64,000 bases of DNA, from the NCBI GenBank assembly GCA_934178345.1, contig CAKPQG010000002.1, forward strand, positions 62,001 through 126,000. The letters are read 5' to 3'. Below, piece after piece: positions 41,911 through 50,055 of the stretch (its first letter is position 1; each line of letters opens with the position of its first letter). The stretch comes from an uncultured Dialister sp. GTDB lineage: Bacteria; Bacillota; Negativicutes; Veillonellales; Dialisteraceae. Made by a program: the position numbers and the translations under genes. The notes below the pieces were generated by a model. The model ran no database searches, was not told the DNA's origin, and saw nothing but the letters and a program-made list of their open reading frames with translations.

Positions 41911-42900
41911 ATGCGAAACGAAATTCTGGATTATTTCCGCAAAGCCAATGGTCAGTTCATCTCCGGCGAGCAGATCTCCCGGGATCTGCATGTGTCGCGG
42001 ACGGCCATCTGGAAGCACATCAATATTTTAAAAGAACGCGGTTATATTTTCGAGTCCAGCACGCGCAAGGGCTATCGACTGATCTATGCGCCCAATCTTT
42101 TGACACCGCTGGAAATCGACAGCGCGCTGCACACGGAGACCTTTGGCCGTCACGTGGTCTATCTCTCTAGCACCACATCGACGAATGAAGAAGCGAAGAA
42201 GATCGCGCGCGAGGGCGCAGAAGAGGGGACCATCGTCGTAGCGGAGGAACAGACGGGCGGCCGTGGACGTCTCACGCGCTCCTTCTACTGCCCCTTTGCG
42301 AAAGGGATCTGGTTTACGCTGATTCTCCGTCCGAAATTCTTCCCGCTGGAAGCGTCCAAATGTACGCTGATGGCAGCCGTGGGCGTCTGCCGTGGGATCC
42401 GCCGTCTGGGTCTTCAGGACGCGGGCATCAAGTGGCCCAATGATATTCTTTATCATGGTAAGAAGCTGGTCGGCATCCTGACGGAAATGTCTGCCTCCAT
42501 GGAAAAGATCGACTACATCATCATCGGTGCCGGTATCAATACAGGGATGAAGAAAAGCGAATTCCCGGAGCTCTTCCGTGAAAGTGCCACCTCTTTCCTG
42601 GCAGAGGGGATCGATGTTTCCCGTAAGGATCTCCTTGCTGCCATTCTGGCGGAGCTGGAGAAGGAGTACGAGATCGCACAGACACAGGGCTTTGACAAGG
42701 TGCTTGAGGACTGGAAAGCTCTCTCCGTCACCTTAGGTCAGGATGTCCGCGTCATCATGGGCGAGGAAAACTATACCGGCAAGGCGGTCGACATCGATAA
42801 GGATGGCTGTCTCCTTGTCGATACCGGTGAAAAGGTCGAGCGCGTCATCGCAGGCGATGTCTCCATCCGCCCGATCGATGCGCCGCTCCCGAAACGATAA
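41911..42900 (+). CDS. birA: bifunctional biotin repressor / biotin-protein ligase BirA
   Basis: BirA makes biotinyl-AMP, attaches biotin to carboxylase carrier proteins, and as the biotinyl-AMP dimer represses biotin genes. The protein has 330 residues. The N-terminal winged helix (ISGEQISRDLHVSRTAIWKH) makes it the regulatory type. The ligase core has EEQTGGRGRLTRSF (the GRGR loop), IKWPNDILYHGKKLVGIL, and the C-terminal SH3-like domain ending VIAGDVSIRP. ATG 41911 follows TAGGGGG. bioY and coaX follow, consistent with biotin and CoA cofactor supply. Confidence 0.95.
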   Translation: MRNEILDYFRKANGQFISGEQISRDLHVSRTAIWKHINILKERGYIFESSTRKGYRLIYAPNLLTPLEIDSALHTETFGRHVVYLSSTTSTNEEAKKIAREGAEEGTIVVAEEQTGGRGRLTRSFYCPFAKGIWFTLILRPKFFPLEASKCTLMAAVGVCRGIRRLGLQDAGIKWPNDILYHGKKLVGILTEMSASMEKIDYIIIGAGINTGMKKSEFPELFRESATSFLAEGIDVSRKDLLAAILAELEKEYEIAQTQGFDKVLEDWKALSVTLGQDVRVIMGEENYTGKAVDIDKDGCLLVDTGEKVERVIAGDVSIRPIDAPLPKR

Positions 42901-42939
42901 GTGCGGTTGGCAGGTAAGTGGTGAAAAACAAACGGGTTC

Positions 42940-43390
42940 TGAAGGGGCAATGGGTTCAACGAGGGGCGGCGCAAAATAATATGGGAGCGCCGCGAGTTCA
43001 GAAATAGTGGCATTCTCGTATCGTTCCTCTTTCTATTTGCGGCTGAGCCGCCACCACAAGTTTGAAAGCAGGGATGAGTGGCTGGGGAGCGGGAGTGGCT
43101 AGGGATTAGGAGTGACTGGTAACTAGTGACTGAGGTTCTCTGGTATCGTCATCCCGAGCGTAGCCGAGGGATCTTTACTGCACTGCAGAAAATCAGCGTG
43201 TATGTGCTGAGGAAAAACGGTGTCTTGGTGCTGTCTCACATCAGGCAATGAGCGTACTGCAATAGAGATTTCTCGGCTACGCTCGAAATGACGACGGCGC
43301 GAAGCGCTATCAAAATTCTGCGGCGCTTCTGGTTTTTATGCGCCGCACCACCCCCGCCCTACCTATAGAACCCGCTGAACCCTTATTCCT
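42940..43390. repeat. repeat block between birA and bioY
   Basis: GGCGGCGCAAAATAATATGG with GAGCGCCGCGAG hairpin, GGCTAGGGATTAGGAGTGAC heptamers, the inverted pair CGTCATCCCGAGCGTAGCCG (43146) and CTCGGCTACGCTCGAAATGA (43271), GCGGCGCTTCTGGTTTTTAT with GCGCCGC, and a short GAACC nonamer run. No gene and no BirA site are seen. Confidence 0.7.
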
Positions 43391-43414
43391 CATTCACGAA
43401 AGAAGGTCTTTCCT

Positions 43415-43984
43415 TTGGAAAAAGGACATATGCATGATATGATCAGTGCCGCTTTATTTGCGGGCATTATGGCGATCCTGTCACAGTTTACATTCCCCAT
43501 CGGTGCTGTGCCGATCACGCTGCAGAGCTTCGTCTGTGCGCTGGCCGGCGGTGTACTGGGACGGAAGTGGGGCGCGATCTCCATCGGACTATGGCTTCTC
43601 CTTGGGATGCTTGGCATCCCGATCCTTACCATGGGGAAGGCTGGCATCGGCATCTTCCTTTCTCCGGTCGGCGGCTACTATCTGGGCTTCGTCGTCATGG
43701 CTTGGCTCTCGGGCTTCCGCCTGGCACAGAAGGGGCACTTCGTGCGCCAGATCGCCTGTGCACTGGCCGGTCTTGTCTGCTGCTATGTTCTGGGGACGGT
43801 ATGGTTCATGGGCTATTTCCAGTACGGCCTTGACAAAGACATGCCGCTGTGGACGGCGCTCACCATGACGGTCTTCCCCTTCATCGCATTTGATCTCATC
43901 AAAGTCATTCTGGGTGTCCTTGCCGGTACCCGGATCCGTCAGGCGCTGCATCAGGCAGGATTCTATCCGTCCTTGGAGCATTGA
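43415..43984 (+). CDS. bioY: biotin transporter BioY
   Basis: BioY is the substrate-binding membrane subunit of biotin ECF transporters. This 189-residue protein has about six hydrophobic segments. Family marks: ISAALFAGIMAILSQFTFPI (about 10-29), VPITLQSFVCALAGGVLGRK near 32-51, and FLSPVGGYYLGFVVMAWLSG near 82-101. I keep TTG 43415, eight bases after AGAAGG; ATG 43430 is an alternative with an RBS too close. The energising EcfA/EcfT subunits are not here, and BioY can work with shared ones. Confidence 0.92.
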   Translation: MEKGHMHDMISAALFAGIMAILSQFTFPIGAVPITLQSFVCALAGGVLGRKWGAISIGLWLLLGMLGIPILTMGKAGIGIFLSPVGGYYLGFVVMAWLSGFRLAQKGHFVRQIACALAGLVCCYVLGTVWFMGYFQYGLDKDMPLWTALTMTVFPFIAFDLIKVILGVLAGTRIRQALHQAGFYPSLEH

Positions 43985-44030
43985 GCGTGTAAAGACGTAT
44001 TGATCTCACCTGAGAAGCAGTGTGGCCTTA

Positions 44031-44070
44031 AAAACGTTTCATCTCATTTTGAGGTGAGACGTTTTATTTT
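44031..44070 (+). terminator. intrinsic terminator after bioY
   Basis: AAACGTTTCATCTCA-TTT-TGAGGTGAGACGTTT followed by TATTTTTG, 15 bp with two G-U pairs. Confidence 0.85.
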
Positions 44071-44312
44071 TGTTTCGCTATCAGACCTTCTTGCTGCCAG
44101 CCAAGCATCCCTTCGTATCTCTCATCCCGCCTTTTTTATTCATAACTCTTTCTGCATGGGATTTTTCATTCATATCAGAATAATCATTTTTCTCTTGACA
44201 GAATGGAAACTTTGTTGCATTATACACATGGTAACAAGGGGGATGATTTCAGAAGGACAAGAATACCCCTTGAAATTATTGGCTATGCGCCATTCACTTG
44301 GAGGAGATGCAC

Positions 44313-45101
44313 ATGCTTCTTGCTTTTGATGTAGGAAATACGAATATCGTCTGTGGTGTATATAAGGATAGAAAATTGATCCGTCACTGGAGGGTAGCAA
44401 CTGATACCCTGCAGACCGCGGATGGATACGCTGCACTGCTGGGCAATCTTTTCCAACTGACTGGTCTCAGCTTCAAAGAGGTAGAAGATATCATTATTTC
44501 TACTGTCGTCCCTCCGATCATTCCTATTCTGGAAACGATGTCTCAGCGCTACTTCCATACCAAGCCGATCCTTGTGGGGCCTGGCATCAAGACAGGGCTG
44601 AATATCCTCTATGATAACCCGAAGGAGCTTGGGGCTGACCGTATCGTGAATGCCGTAGCTGCTGTGGATGAGTACAAATGCCCTCTGATCATCATCGACA
44701 TGGGTACTGCGACCACGTTCTGCGTCTTAGACACCAAGGGCAACTATCTGGGTGGTGCTGTCGCACCGGGCATCGGGATCTCCATGGAAGCCCTCTTCCA
44801 GAGAGCCTCGAAGCTTCCGCGCATCGAGCTGGTCAAGACGCCGAGCATCATTTGCCGCAATACCGTTTCCGCGATGCAGGCAGGAATCTATTACGGTTTC
44901 GTCGGACAGATCGATGAGATCGTGAACCGCATCAAAGAGGAACTGAATGAGAAAAATGTCAAGGTCATTGCGACCGGCGGTCTTGCCACTCTCATCGCGA
45001 AGTCTTCGAAGACCATCGACATCGTGGATCCGATGCTGACACTGAAGGGGCTTCTTGTCCTGTATGAAAAAAATAAAGCGGATAAGAAGAGAGAAGCGTA
45101 A
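44313..45101 (+). CDS. coaX: type III pantothenate kinase
   Basis: CoaX phosphorylates pantothenate, the first step of CoA synthesis, and is not feedback-inhibited by CoA. This 262-residue ASKHA-fold enzyme has LLAFDVGNTNIVCGVY near 2-17 (phosphate 1), GADRIVNAVAAVDEY near 103-117, IIIDMGTATTFCVLD near 120-134 (phosphate 2), GGAVAPGIGISMEALF near 139-154, and VIATGGLATLIA near 221-232. GGAGGAG lies six bases before ATG 44313. It neighbours birA/bioY, as is common in Firmicutes. Confidence 0.96.
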   Translation: MLLAFDVGNTNIVCGVYKDRKLIRHWRVATDTLQTADGYAALLGNLFQLTGLSFKEVEDIIISTVVPPIIPILETMSQRYFHTKPILVGPGIKTGLNILYDNPKELGADRIVNAVAAVDEYKCPLIIIDMGTATTFCVLDTKGNYLGGAVAPGIGISMEALFQRASKLPRIELVKTPSIICRNTVSAMQAGIYYGFVGQIDEIVNRIKEELNEKNVKVIATGGLATLIAKSSKTIDIVDPMLTLKGLLVLYEKNKADKKREA

Positions 45102-45166
45102 GAGAATGCCCGATTTACAGGTTCTGCGCCGCTCCCTGTAGAATCCTTTCGTCATGAATCCATGAG

Positions 45167-45255
45167 GCCTCCGGGTGAATACGGATCCAATCATTATGAT
45201 GGGATCTCGTGTTTCCCCGGAGGCAGATATTTCTGCATTTTTTCTTTTTTCCCTC
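45167..45255 (+). terminator. long terminator hairpin after coaX
   Basis: GCCTCCGGGTGAATACGGATCC and, inverted, GGATCTCGTGTTTCCCCGG plus AGGC form a ~22-bp imperfect stem, followed by a pyrimidine/T-rich tract. The loop part ATCATTATGAT resembles the hairpin after the thioredoxin-reductase-like gene (49011). Confidence 0.7.
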
Positions 45256-45284
45256 TTGCAATTTCTACCCGTGTCGTGTATAAT
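45256..45284 (+). promoter_or_regulatory. tRNA-Glu promoter
   Basis: TTGCAA, 17 bases, TATAAT, 12 bases before the tRNA 5' end. Confidence 0.8.
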
Positions 45285-45295
45285 TATTTGCACAT

Positions 45296-45371
45296 GGCCG
45301 GTTAGTCAAACGGTTAAGACGCTGCGTTCTCAGCGCAGAGAGTATGGGTTCGAATCCCATACCGGTCACCA
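45296..45371 (+). tRNA. tRNA-Glu (anticodon CTC)
   Basis: This 76-base cloverleaf has acceptor GGCCGGT/ACCGGTC (one G-U), D arm GTC...GAC, anticodon stem CTGCG/CGCAG with loop TTCTCAG giving anticodon CTC (codon GAG), T arm ATGGG-TTCGAAT-CCCAT, discriminator A and encoded CCA. A terminator follows, so it is a single-gene unit. The common TTC isoacceptor is not in the window. Confidence 0.95.
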
Positions 45372-45375
45372 AAAT

Positions 45376-45415
45376 GAAAGCGCCTCGATTCGAAAGGATC
45401 GAGGCGCTTTTTGCA
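45376..45415 (+). terminator. intrinsic terminator after tRNA-Glu
   Basis: AAAGCGCCTCGAT-TCGAAAGG-ATCGAGGCGCTTTTTG. Confidence 0.9.
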
Positions 45416-45439
45416 TGACAGGGGAATAACGAGACCCCC

Positions 45440-45778
45440 TCAAGGAAACACATACTGCACAAGTCCCATGTAAAGGATCGTGCCGGCGGCCATGGAGAGC
45501 ATCATTTGCCGTTTCCAGAGGTGGAGCAGCGTGGTCACAAGGAGGGCGATGGCTTCCGGGATACCGTGATTTCCTGACAGCAAAGAAACATTCTTCAGGC
45601 AGTACACGACGAGGAGTGCGAAGACAGCAGACGGCAGCGCTTTCCCCAGATAACGGATGTAAGAGGGGAGAGATGCCCCGGGCTTAAAAAGGAGAAAAGG
45701 AAGGGAGCGAGAAAGCATGGAGGCGAGAGAGCAGAGTGCGATGATGACGCACTGCTGCCAGAAGGGAAGCGGGCTCAT
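45440..45778 (-). CDS. azlD: AzlD-family branched-chain amino acid export subunit
   Basis: This small 112-residue membrane protein has three to four hydrophobic segments, matching AzlD (LIV-E family small subunit), which with AzlC exports branched-chain amino acids or their analogues. The N-terminus QQCVIIALCSLASMLSRSLP and the segment YLGKALPSAVFALLVVYCLK near 42-61 are typical. Its ATG overlaps the azlC stop (TGATG), so the two are translationally coupled. No Lrp-type regulator is adjacent. Confidence 0.9.
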   Translation of the reverse strand: MSPLPFWQQCVIIALCSLASMLSRSLPFLLFKPGASLPSYIRYLGKALPSAVFALLVVYCLKNVSLLSGNHGIPEAIALLVTTLLHLWKRQMMLSMAAGTILYMGLVQYVFP

Positions 45779-46488
45779 CAGAATCCTCCTTTCTCTTCCA
45801 ATGGCTTACGATACAGTGTCATGATGAGGAGCATGAGGCCCATGGCGGGCAGGATGAAATTCTCTTTTCCGAAAAGAAGAAGGCTGCCGATGGAGGAAGA
45901 GAGTCCGATGAGGGCAGTGTAGTGCTTCTTCTCTTTCATCCACTGCTCCAGGAGGATAACGAGGAACATGGTCGTCATGACGAAAGAAAGACCTTTCGTA
46001 TCAAAGGAAATAAGGCCGCCTAAGAGACCGCCGATCGCTGCACCCGAGCACCAGTACAGGAAATTTAAGAGAGAGACCCAGAAGAAGAACCAGCCTTTGT
46101 CGATCGAGTAGGGGATGGTGGCAGAGTAGTTCAGCGCGAATGTCTCATCACACATCATATAAATAAGAAAGGGCTTCTTCCAGCCGGTACCGGCGTATTT
46201 CTCGAGCATTGGGATCCCGTAGAAGAGGTGACGTGCCTGTACGGTGAAGGCGACGACGAATGTCTCGATCGGGGCAAAGGAAGAAAGCAGCATGGAGATC
46301 GTGACGAATTCCAAAGAGCCGCCGAAAATGATCGCGGCCATTGCCATGGGATAGACCCAGGAGAAGCCGAGCGTATTCATATAGAAACCGTAAGCAAAGG
46401 CGAGAAACCAAAATCCCGCGAAAATGGGGAGTGTCAGTGGAAAGGCCTCTGCCAAAGCCGCCATGGCGGCGCCATTTTTCCTCATCAT
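45778..46488 (-). CDS. azlC: AzlC-family branched-chain amino acid exporter
   Basis: AzlC is the large subunit (236 residues) of the LIV-E exporter, with about seven membrane segments. Family marks: AFPLTLPIFAGFWFLAFAYG near 14-33, IIFGGSLEFVTISML near 53-67, VQARHLFYGIPMLEKY near 82-97, and MMCDETFALNYS near 110-121. AGGAGG lies six bases before the ATG pair. Transcribed on the minus strand with azlD. Confidence 0.93.
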   Translation of the reverse strand: MMRKNGAAMAALAEAFPLTLPIFAGFWFLAFAYGFYMNTLGFSWVYPMAMAAIIFGGSLEFVTISMLLSSFAPIETFVVAFTVQARHLFYGIPMLEKYAGTGWKKPFLIYMMCDETFALNYSATIPYSIDKGWFFFWVSLLNFLYWCSGAAIGGLLGGLISFDTKGLSFVMTTMFLVILLEQWMKEKKHYTALIGLSSSIGSLLLFGKENFILPAMGLMLLIMTLYRKPLEEKGGF

Positions 46489-46614
46489 AAGAGTCCTCCT
46501 AAAAACTGTTACGATGGATGAGAGTTGAATACCATCATAGACTATTTGGGGGAGAATGACAAGGGAAAAGGGGGCAGGGGTAGCCAGTGGGGCGCTGCGG
46601 CCCTTGATTACGGA

Positions 46615-46825
46615 TGAAAGCGCTGCTTCGAGTGAGGAATAAGGAATGAGAAATGAAGGTGGCGGCTTCGCCGTGATCGATGACGAGGTCGCAGCTGTTC
46701 TGGCATTCGTTATCTCAAGTACGACGTTTCTCGCCGCTCAGTATGACGAAACGGGGCGATGTCCGAAGGTAGTATTCAAGTCACTGGTCGCTCGGTGCTC
46801 CTAATCCCCAATCCCTAATCCCTAG
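46615..46825. repeat. degraded repeat block upstream of mscS
   Basis: GTGAGGAATAAGGAATGAGA heptamers, GGTGGCGGCTTCGCCG, a CTCAGTATGACGAAAC fragment and CCCCAATCCCTAATCCCTAG. No gene. Confidence 0.6.
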
Positions 46826-46891
46826 GAACCTAAAATTGTGGTACAATGAAAAAAAGACTATACCAGCGATCAAGAGTAAAGGAGAATACCT

Positions 46892-47749
46892 ATGGAACCC
46901 AGCGTTGTCACGAAGGTCGTCACAGACGAGCTCAGTATCACCACCCGCTTCATCAATGGACTGAAGGAACTCGCCATGACGCGCGGGATCGATTTCCTTG
47001 AAGCACTTATCATTTTCAGCATCGGCTACATCATCTGTCGCTACATCCGCCGCGTCGTCGCGCACATTCTGGAGAAGAGCGAGGTGGATCCGTCAGCAAA
47101 GACCTTTATTGAAGAGATCATTTTCTTCTTCTGTCTGGCCATCGTCGTACTGGTCGCGCTGGGAACGGCAGGCGTCGGTACAGGGACTCTCGCGGCTGCT
47201 TTTGGCGGCGTGGGTCTGGCGATCGGTCTTGGGCTCAAGGATAATATCGGCAATGTAGCCTCCGGCATTTTCATTCTCATCTTCCGCCCCTTCCGTGTGG
47301 GTGACTACATCCAGGTTGCTTCGAATCAAGGCACAGTGACGGAGATCAGCATCATGTACACCATGCTTTCGACGCTGGGAAATCAGCGTATCGTCATCCC
47401 GAATTCCTCTCTGACGAGCAGCGTCATCAAGAATTTCTCTGCCTATGATACCAGAAATCTGGAGATGACCTTCGATGTCGGCTATGACACGGATCTGAAA
47501 TCCTGTGTGGAGCTCCTCAAAAAGATATTCACAGAGGATGCGTATGTGGTCGATAAGGAAAAGCTCACCATCTATGTGAGCGGTATGGCTGACTCCTCCA
47601 TCCGCATCTATGTCCGCGCTGCCGTAGAACGTGCGAAATACTTCGATGCGCAGAATGACCTTTACATCCGCGTGAAAGAGGCCTTCGATGCAGCGGGGAT
47701 CGATATCCCCTTCCCGCAGCTTGTCGTGCATCAGGCAGAAAAGGAATGA
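46892..47749 (+). CDS. mscS: small mechanosensitive channel, MscS family
   Basis: MscS opens under membrane tension and releases solutes on osmotic downshift. The 285-residue protein has three N-terminal membrane segments; the pore helix is GTGTLAAAFGGVGLAIGLGL (about 91-110) with the Gly/Ala pattern of MscS, followed by KDNIGNVASGIFILIFRPFR and the beta domain VGDYIQVASNQGTVTEI. The C-terminal cage domain is present. RBS AAAGGAG. It stands alone. Confidence 0.93.
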   Translation: MEPSVVTKVVTDELSITTRFINGLKELAMTRGIDFLEALIIFSIGYIICRYIRRVVAHILEKSEVDPSAKTFIEEIIFFFCLAIVVLVALGTAGVGTGTLAAAFGGVGLAIGLGLKDNIGNVASGIFILIFRPFRVGDYIQVASNQGTVTEISIMYTMLSTLGNQRIVIPNSSLTSSVIKNFSAYDTRNLEMTFDVGYDTDLKSCVELLKKIFTEDAYVVDKEKLTIYVSGMADSSIRIYVRAAVERAKYFDAQNDLYIRVKEAFDAAGIDIPFPQLVVHQAEKE

Positions 47750-47751
47750 GG

Positions 47752-47985
47752 GTTCAACGGGTTCTGTAGGTTCAGAAGGTTCAACGGGGTTGGCGCGGTG
47801 CATGAAAATAGAGAAGCGCCGCGGAGTATATAGTGGTGATGCCATGAGCTGGCATTGTAGTCATGAGTAACTAGTGGCTAGGGATTAGGAACCTCGAGTG
47901 ACTTGTGACTTGAATACCACTCTCGGGCATCGCCTCATATACTTGCGGCGAAGCCGCCACCACAACCCTGAACCCTGAACCATGA
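47752..47985. repeat. nonamer GGTTCA array, GC hairpins and heptamers
   Basis: GGTTCAACGGGTTCTGTAGG with TTCAGAAGGTTCAACG has a nine-base period. GAGAAGCGCCGCGGAG hairpin part, CTAGTGGCTAGGGATTAGG and ACCCTGAACCCTGAACCATG follow. Confidence 0.7.
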
Positions 47986-47998
47986 ACCTTTCCTTCAG

Positions 47999-48027
47999 TT
48001 GCCAAATCTTCCTGTTTACGCTATAAT
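47999..48027 (+). promoter_or_regulatory. promoter of the thioredoxin-reductase-like gene
   Basis: TTGCCA, 17 bases, TATAAT, 44 bases before the ATG. Confidence 0.75.
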
Positions 48028-48071
48028 CTATATAACGATAAATTTCGATATAGAAAAAGAGGAGGATACCT

Positions 48072-48980
48072 ATGACAGATGTGATCATTATCGGAGCAGG
48101 CCCGGCGGGTCTGAATGCAGCGCTCTATGCTGCGCGCAAGGAGCTTTCTGTACAGGTCGTATCGACGGACATCGGCGGGCAGATGCTTCTCACGGGAGAA
48201 ATCGAGAACTATCTGGGGCTGCCGCATATTTCCGGCTTTGAGCTGGCAGACAAGATGGAAGCCCATGCGAAAGAGTATCCGGTAGACTTTGTCTTTGCCG
48301 GCGGTCTTTCCACAGAAAAAGACAGCGAGGGACATTTTCTGGTGCATCTTGATGATGGCAAGGTGCTTACGGGAAGAACCCTGATCGTGACGGCAGGAAA
48401 ACGCAGCCGCACACTCGATATTCCCGGCGAAATGGAATATACCGGCCGCGGTGTCAGCTACTGCGCGACCTGTGACGGTCCTTTCTATCGGAAGAAAGAC
48501 ACGGCAGTCATCGGCGGGGGAGACAGCGCGGTGCAGGCTGCAATCGAGCTGTCACGTCTGGCGAACAAGGTCTACCTCGTGGTCCGAAGCCGCATCCGTG
48601 CTTCGGAGATCATTGCACGTCGCCTTGAGGGGCTTTCCAATGTAGAGATCCTTCTGGGGTATACACCGGAAGAAGTGAAAGGCGAGAAGAAAGTCACGGG
48701 GCTGGTCGTGAAGGATCGTGCTGGCGGTGTGACAAGAGAGCTCTCGGTGCAGGGGGTCTTCGTTGAGGCGGGCGGCTTGCCGAATAATCAGTGCGTTCCT
48801 GCGGATGTCAAAAAAAATGCAGCTGGTGAGATCGTGACAGACAAGGGTGGATGCACGAATGTAGCAGGCTTCTTTGCAGCAGGGGACGTGACAGACTCTC
48901 CTTACAAACAGGTCATCATTGCTGCCGGGGAAGGCGCAGCGGCGGCACTCTCGGCCCATGAATACTTGCTGAGGCAGTAG
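48072..48980 (+). CDS. thioredoxin-reductase-like flavoprotein
   Basis: This 302-residue FAD/NAD(P)-binding disulfide reductase is built like low-molecular-weight TrxB. FAD site IIIGAGPAGLNAALYAARKE near 5-24, redox pair Cys131-Ala-Thr-Cys134, second dinucleotide site VIGGGDSAVQAAIEL near 145-159, and GFFAAGDVTD near 273-282. The NADPH-selecting HRRxxxR motif that normally follows the second site is replaced by VRSRIRAS, so the electron donor may not be NADPH. RBS GAGGAGG. A thioredoxin gene lies 3.6 kb away, not in the same unit. Confidence 0.85.
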   Translation: MTDVIIIGAGPAGLNAALYAARKELSVQVVSTDIGGQMLLTGEIENYLGLPHISGFELADKMEAHAKEYPVDFVFAGGLSTEKDSEGHFLVHLDDGKVLTGRTLIVTAGKRSRTLDIPGEMEYTGRGVSYCATCDGPFYRKKDTAVIGGGDSAVQAAIELSRLANKVYLVVRSRIRASEIIARRLEGLSNVEILLGYTPEEVKGEKKVTGLVVKDRAGGVTRELSVQGVFVEAGGLPNNQCVPADVKKNAAGEIVTDKGGCTNVAGFFAAGDVTDSPYKQVIIAAGEGAAAALSAHEYLLRQ

Positions 48981-49010
48981 GTTTCGGGCAATGCTTTGGG
49001 GGGAAACGCG

Positions 49011-49047
49011 GATCCGATCTGATCATGATAGGATCCGCGTTTCCTAA
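49011..49047 (+). terminator. intrinsic terminator
   Basis: GGAAACGCGGATCC-GATCTGATCATGATA-GGATCCGCGTTTCC, a 14-bp perfect stem. Confidence 0.8.
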
Positions 49048-49128
49048 ACAAGATGAAACCATGGATCAAATTTCAGTGACCGGCCATACTTGTCCTATTC
49101 CCGGTCAATGATGAAAGAAAGTGAACAG

Positions 49129-49770
49129 ATGCGAGTTACGAAAAAGATCAAAGAAGAGCAGCTGAAGCGTCTCTCTGAGGTATACCATGACGATGGTACG
49201 ATGCTTCATTTTACCAGCCCTTTTACGTTGCTGGTGGCGGTGATCCTGTCAGCGCAGTGTACGGATAAGCGGGTGAATGTCATCACCGGCCGCATTTTCC
49301 CGCGGCTTGCAAGTCCAGAGAAGATGGGAGCGCTCCGTCAGGAGGAGCTGGAAAATGAGATCCGGGACTGCGGCCTTTATAAGGCGAAGGCGAAGAACCT
49401 GCTCGGCATGTGTCACATGTTGATCGAAAACTACGGCAGCGAAGTGCCGGAGGATTTCGATGAGCTGGTGAAGCTGCCCGGTGTCGGACGAAAGACGGCG
49501 AATGTCGTCCGCTCTGTCGCGTGGGGATATCCTGCCATTGCGGTCGATACGCATGTCTTTCGCGTGGCGAACCGGCTGAAACTGGCGGTAGGTACGACGC
49601 CACTGGAAGTGGAGAAGGGGCTCATGAAGGCCATTCCGAAGAAGGACTGGTCCGCTGCACACCACTGGCTCATCTGGCATGGCCGCCGCGTGTGTACGGC
49701 GAGGAAGCCTGCCTGCGAGACTTGCTTCCTGCAGGATATCTGTCCCTCGTGCACGGTGGGAAAGAAATAA
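49129..49770 (+). CDS. nth: endonuclease III
   Basis: Nth is a DNA glycosylase/AP lyase that removes oxidised pyrimidines. The protein has about 213 residues. Marks: LSAQCTDKRVN, the helix-hairpin-helix LPGVGRKTANVV with the catalytic Lys in the SAQCTDK/GVGRKTA region, catalytic Asp in AVDTHVFRVANRL, and the C-terminal 4Fe-4S site CTARKPACETCFLQDIC (spacing C-x6-C-x2-C-x5-C). The start is uncertain: ATG 49129 fits the family length, but ATG 49108/49111 are in frame and none has a strong RBS. A deleted fold-back element and terminator follow. Confidence 0.93.
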   Translation: MRVTKKIKEEQLKRLSEVYHDDGTMLHFTSPFTLLVAVILSAQCTDKRVNVITGRIFPRLASPEKMGALRQEELENEIRDCGLYKAKAKNLLGMCHMLIENYGSEVPEDFDELVKLPGVGRKTANVVRSVAWGYPAIAVDTHVFRVANRLKLAVGTTPLEVEKGLMKAIPKKDWSAAHHWLIWHGRRVCTARKPACETCFLQDICPSCTVGKK

Positions 49771-49818
49771 GGGAAACGCTGATTAAATCTGACAACGATT
49801 TAATCAGTGTTTCCCTAG
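49768..49818 (-). mobile_element. internally deleted fold-back element (51 bp)
   Basis: AAGGGAAACGCTGATTAAAT joined directly to TGACAACGATTTAATCAGTG and TTTCCCTAG: both ends intact, about 115 bp of centre missing. It starts at the nth stop codon. Confidence 0.7.
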
Positions 49819-49856
49819 AAAGTCGGAATGATCGTAGGCATCATTCCGACTTTTTA
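49819..49856 (+). terminator. intrinsic terminator after nth
   Basis: AAAGTCGGAATGAT-CGTAGGC-ATCATTCCGACTTTTTA. Confidence 0.9.
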
Positions 49857-49985
49857 GTATGGAGTGAGGAGTGTTGGTGCGGTGCTTCCCTATTTTTAGA
49901 CACCAGCACTCCTCACTCGAGAGTAGGGCTTTTATTTAGGGGCAAGGGCGATGCGCCCCACAGGCTAACCCTTTTTTCCATCCCC

Positions 49986-50014
49986 TTTCCCTACCAGCGC
50001 AAATATTGTATAAT
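49986..50014 (+). promoter_or_regulatory. promoter of the TIGR03936-rng unit
   Basis: TTTCCC, 17 bases, TATAAT, about 40 bases before the ATG. Confidence 0.6.
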
Positions 50015-50055
50015 TTCATAGATACATTCTACGCATTAGCAAAAGAGGAGACGTC

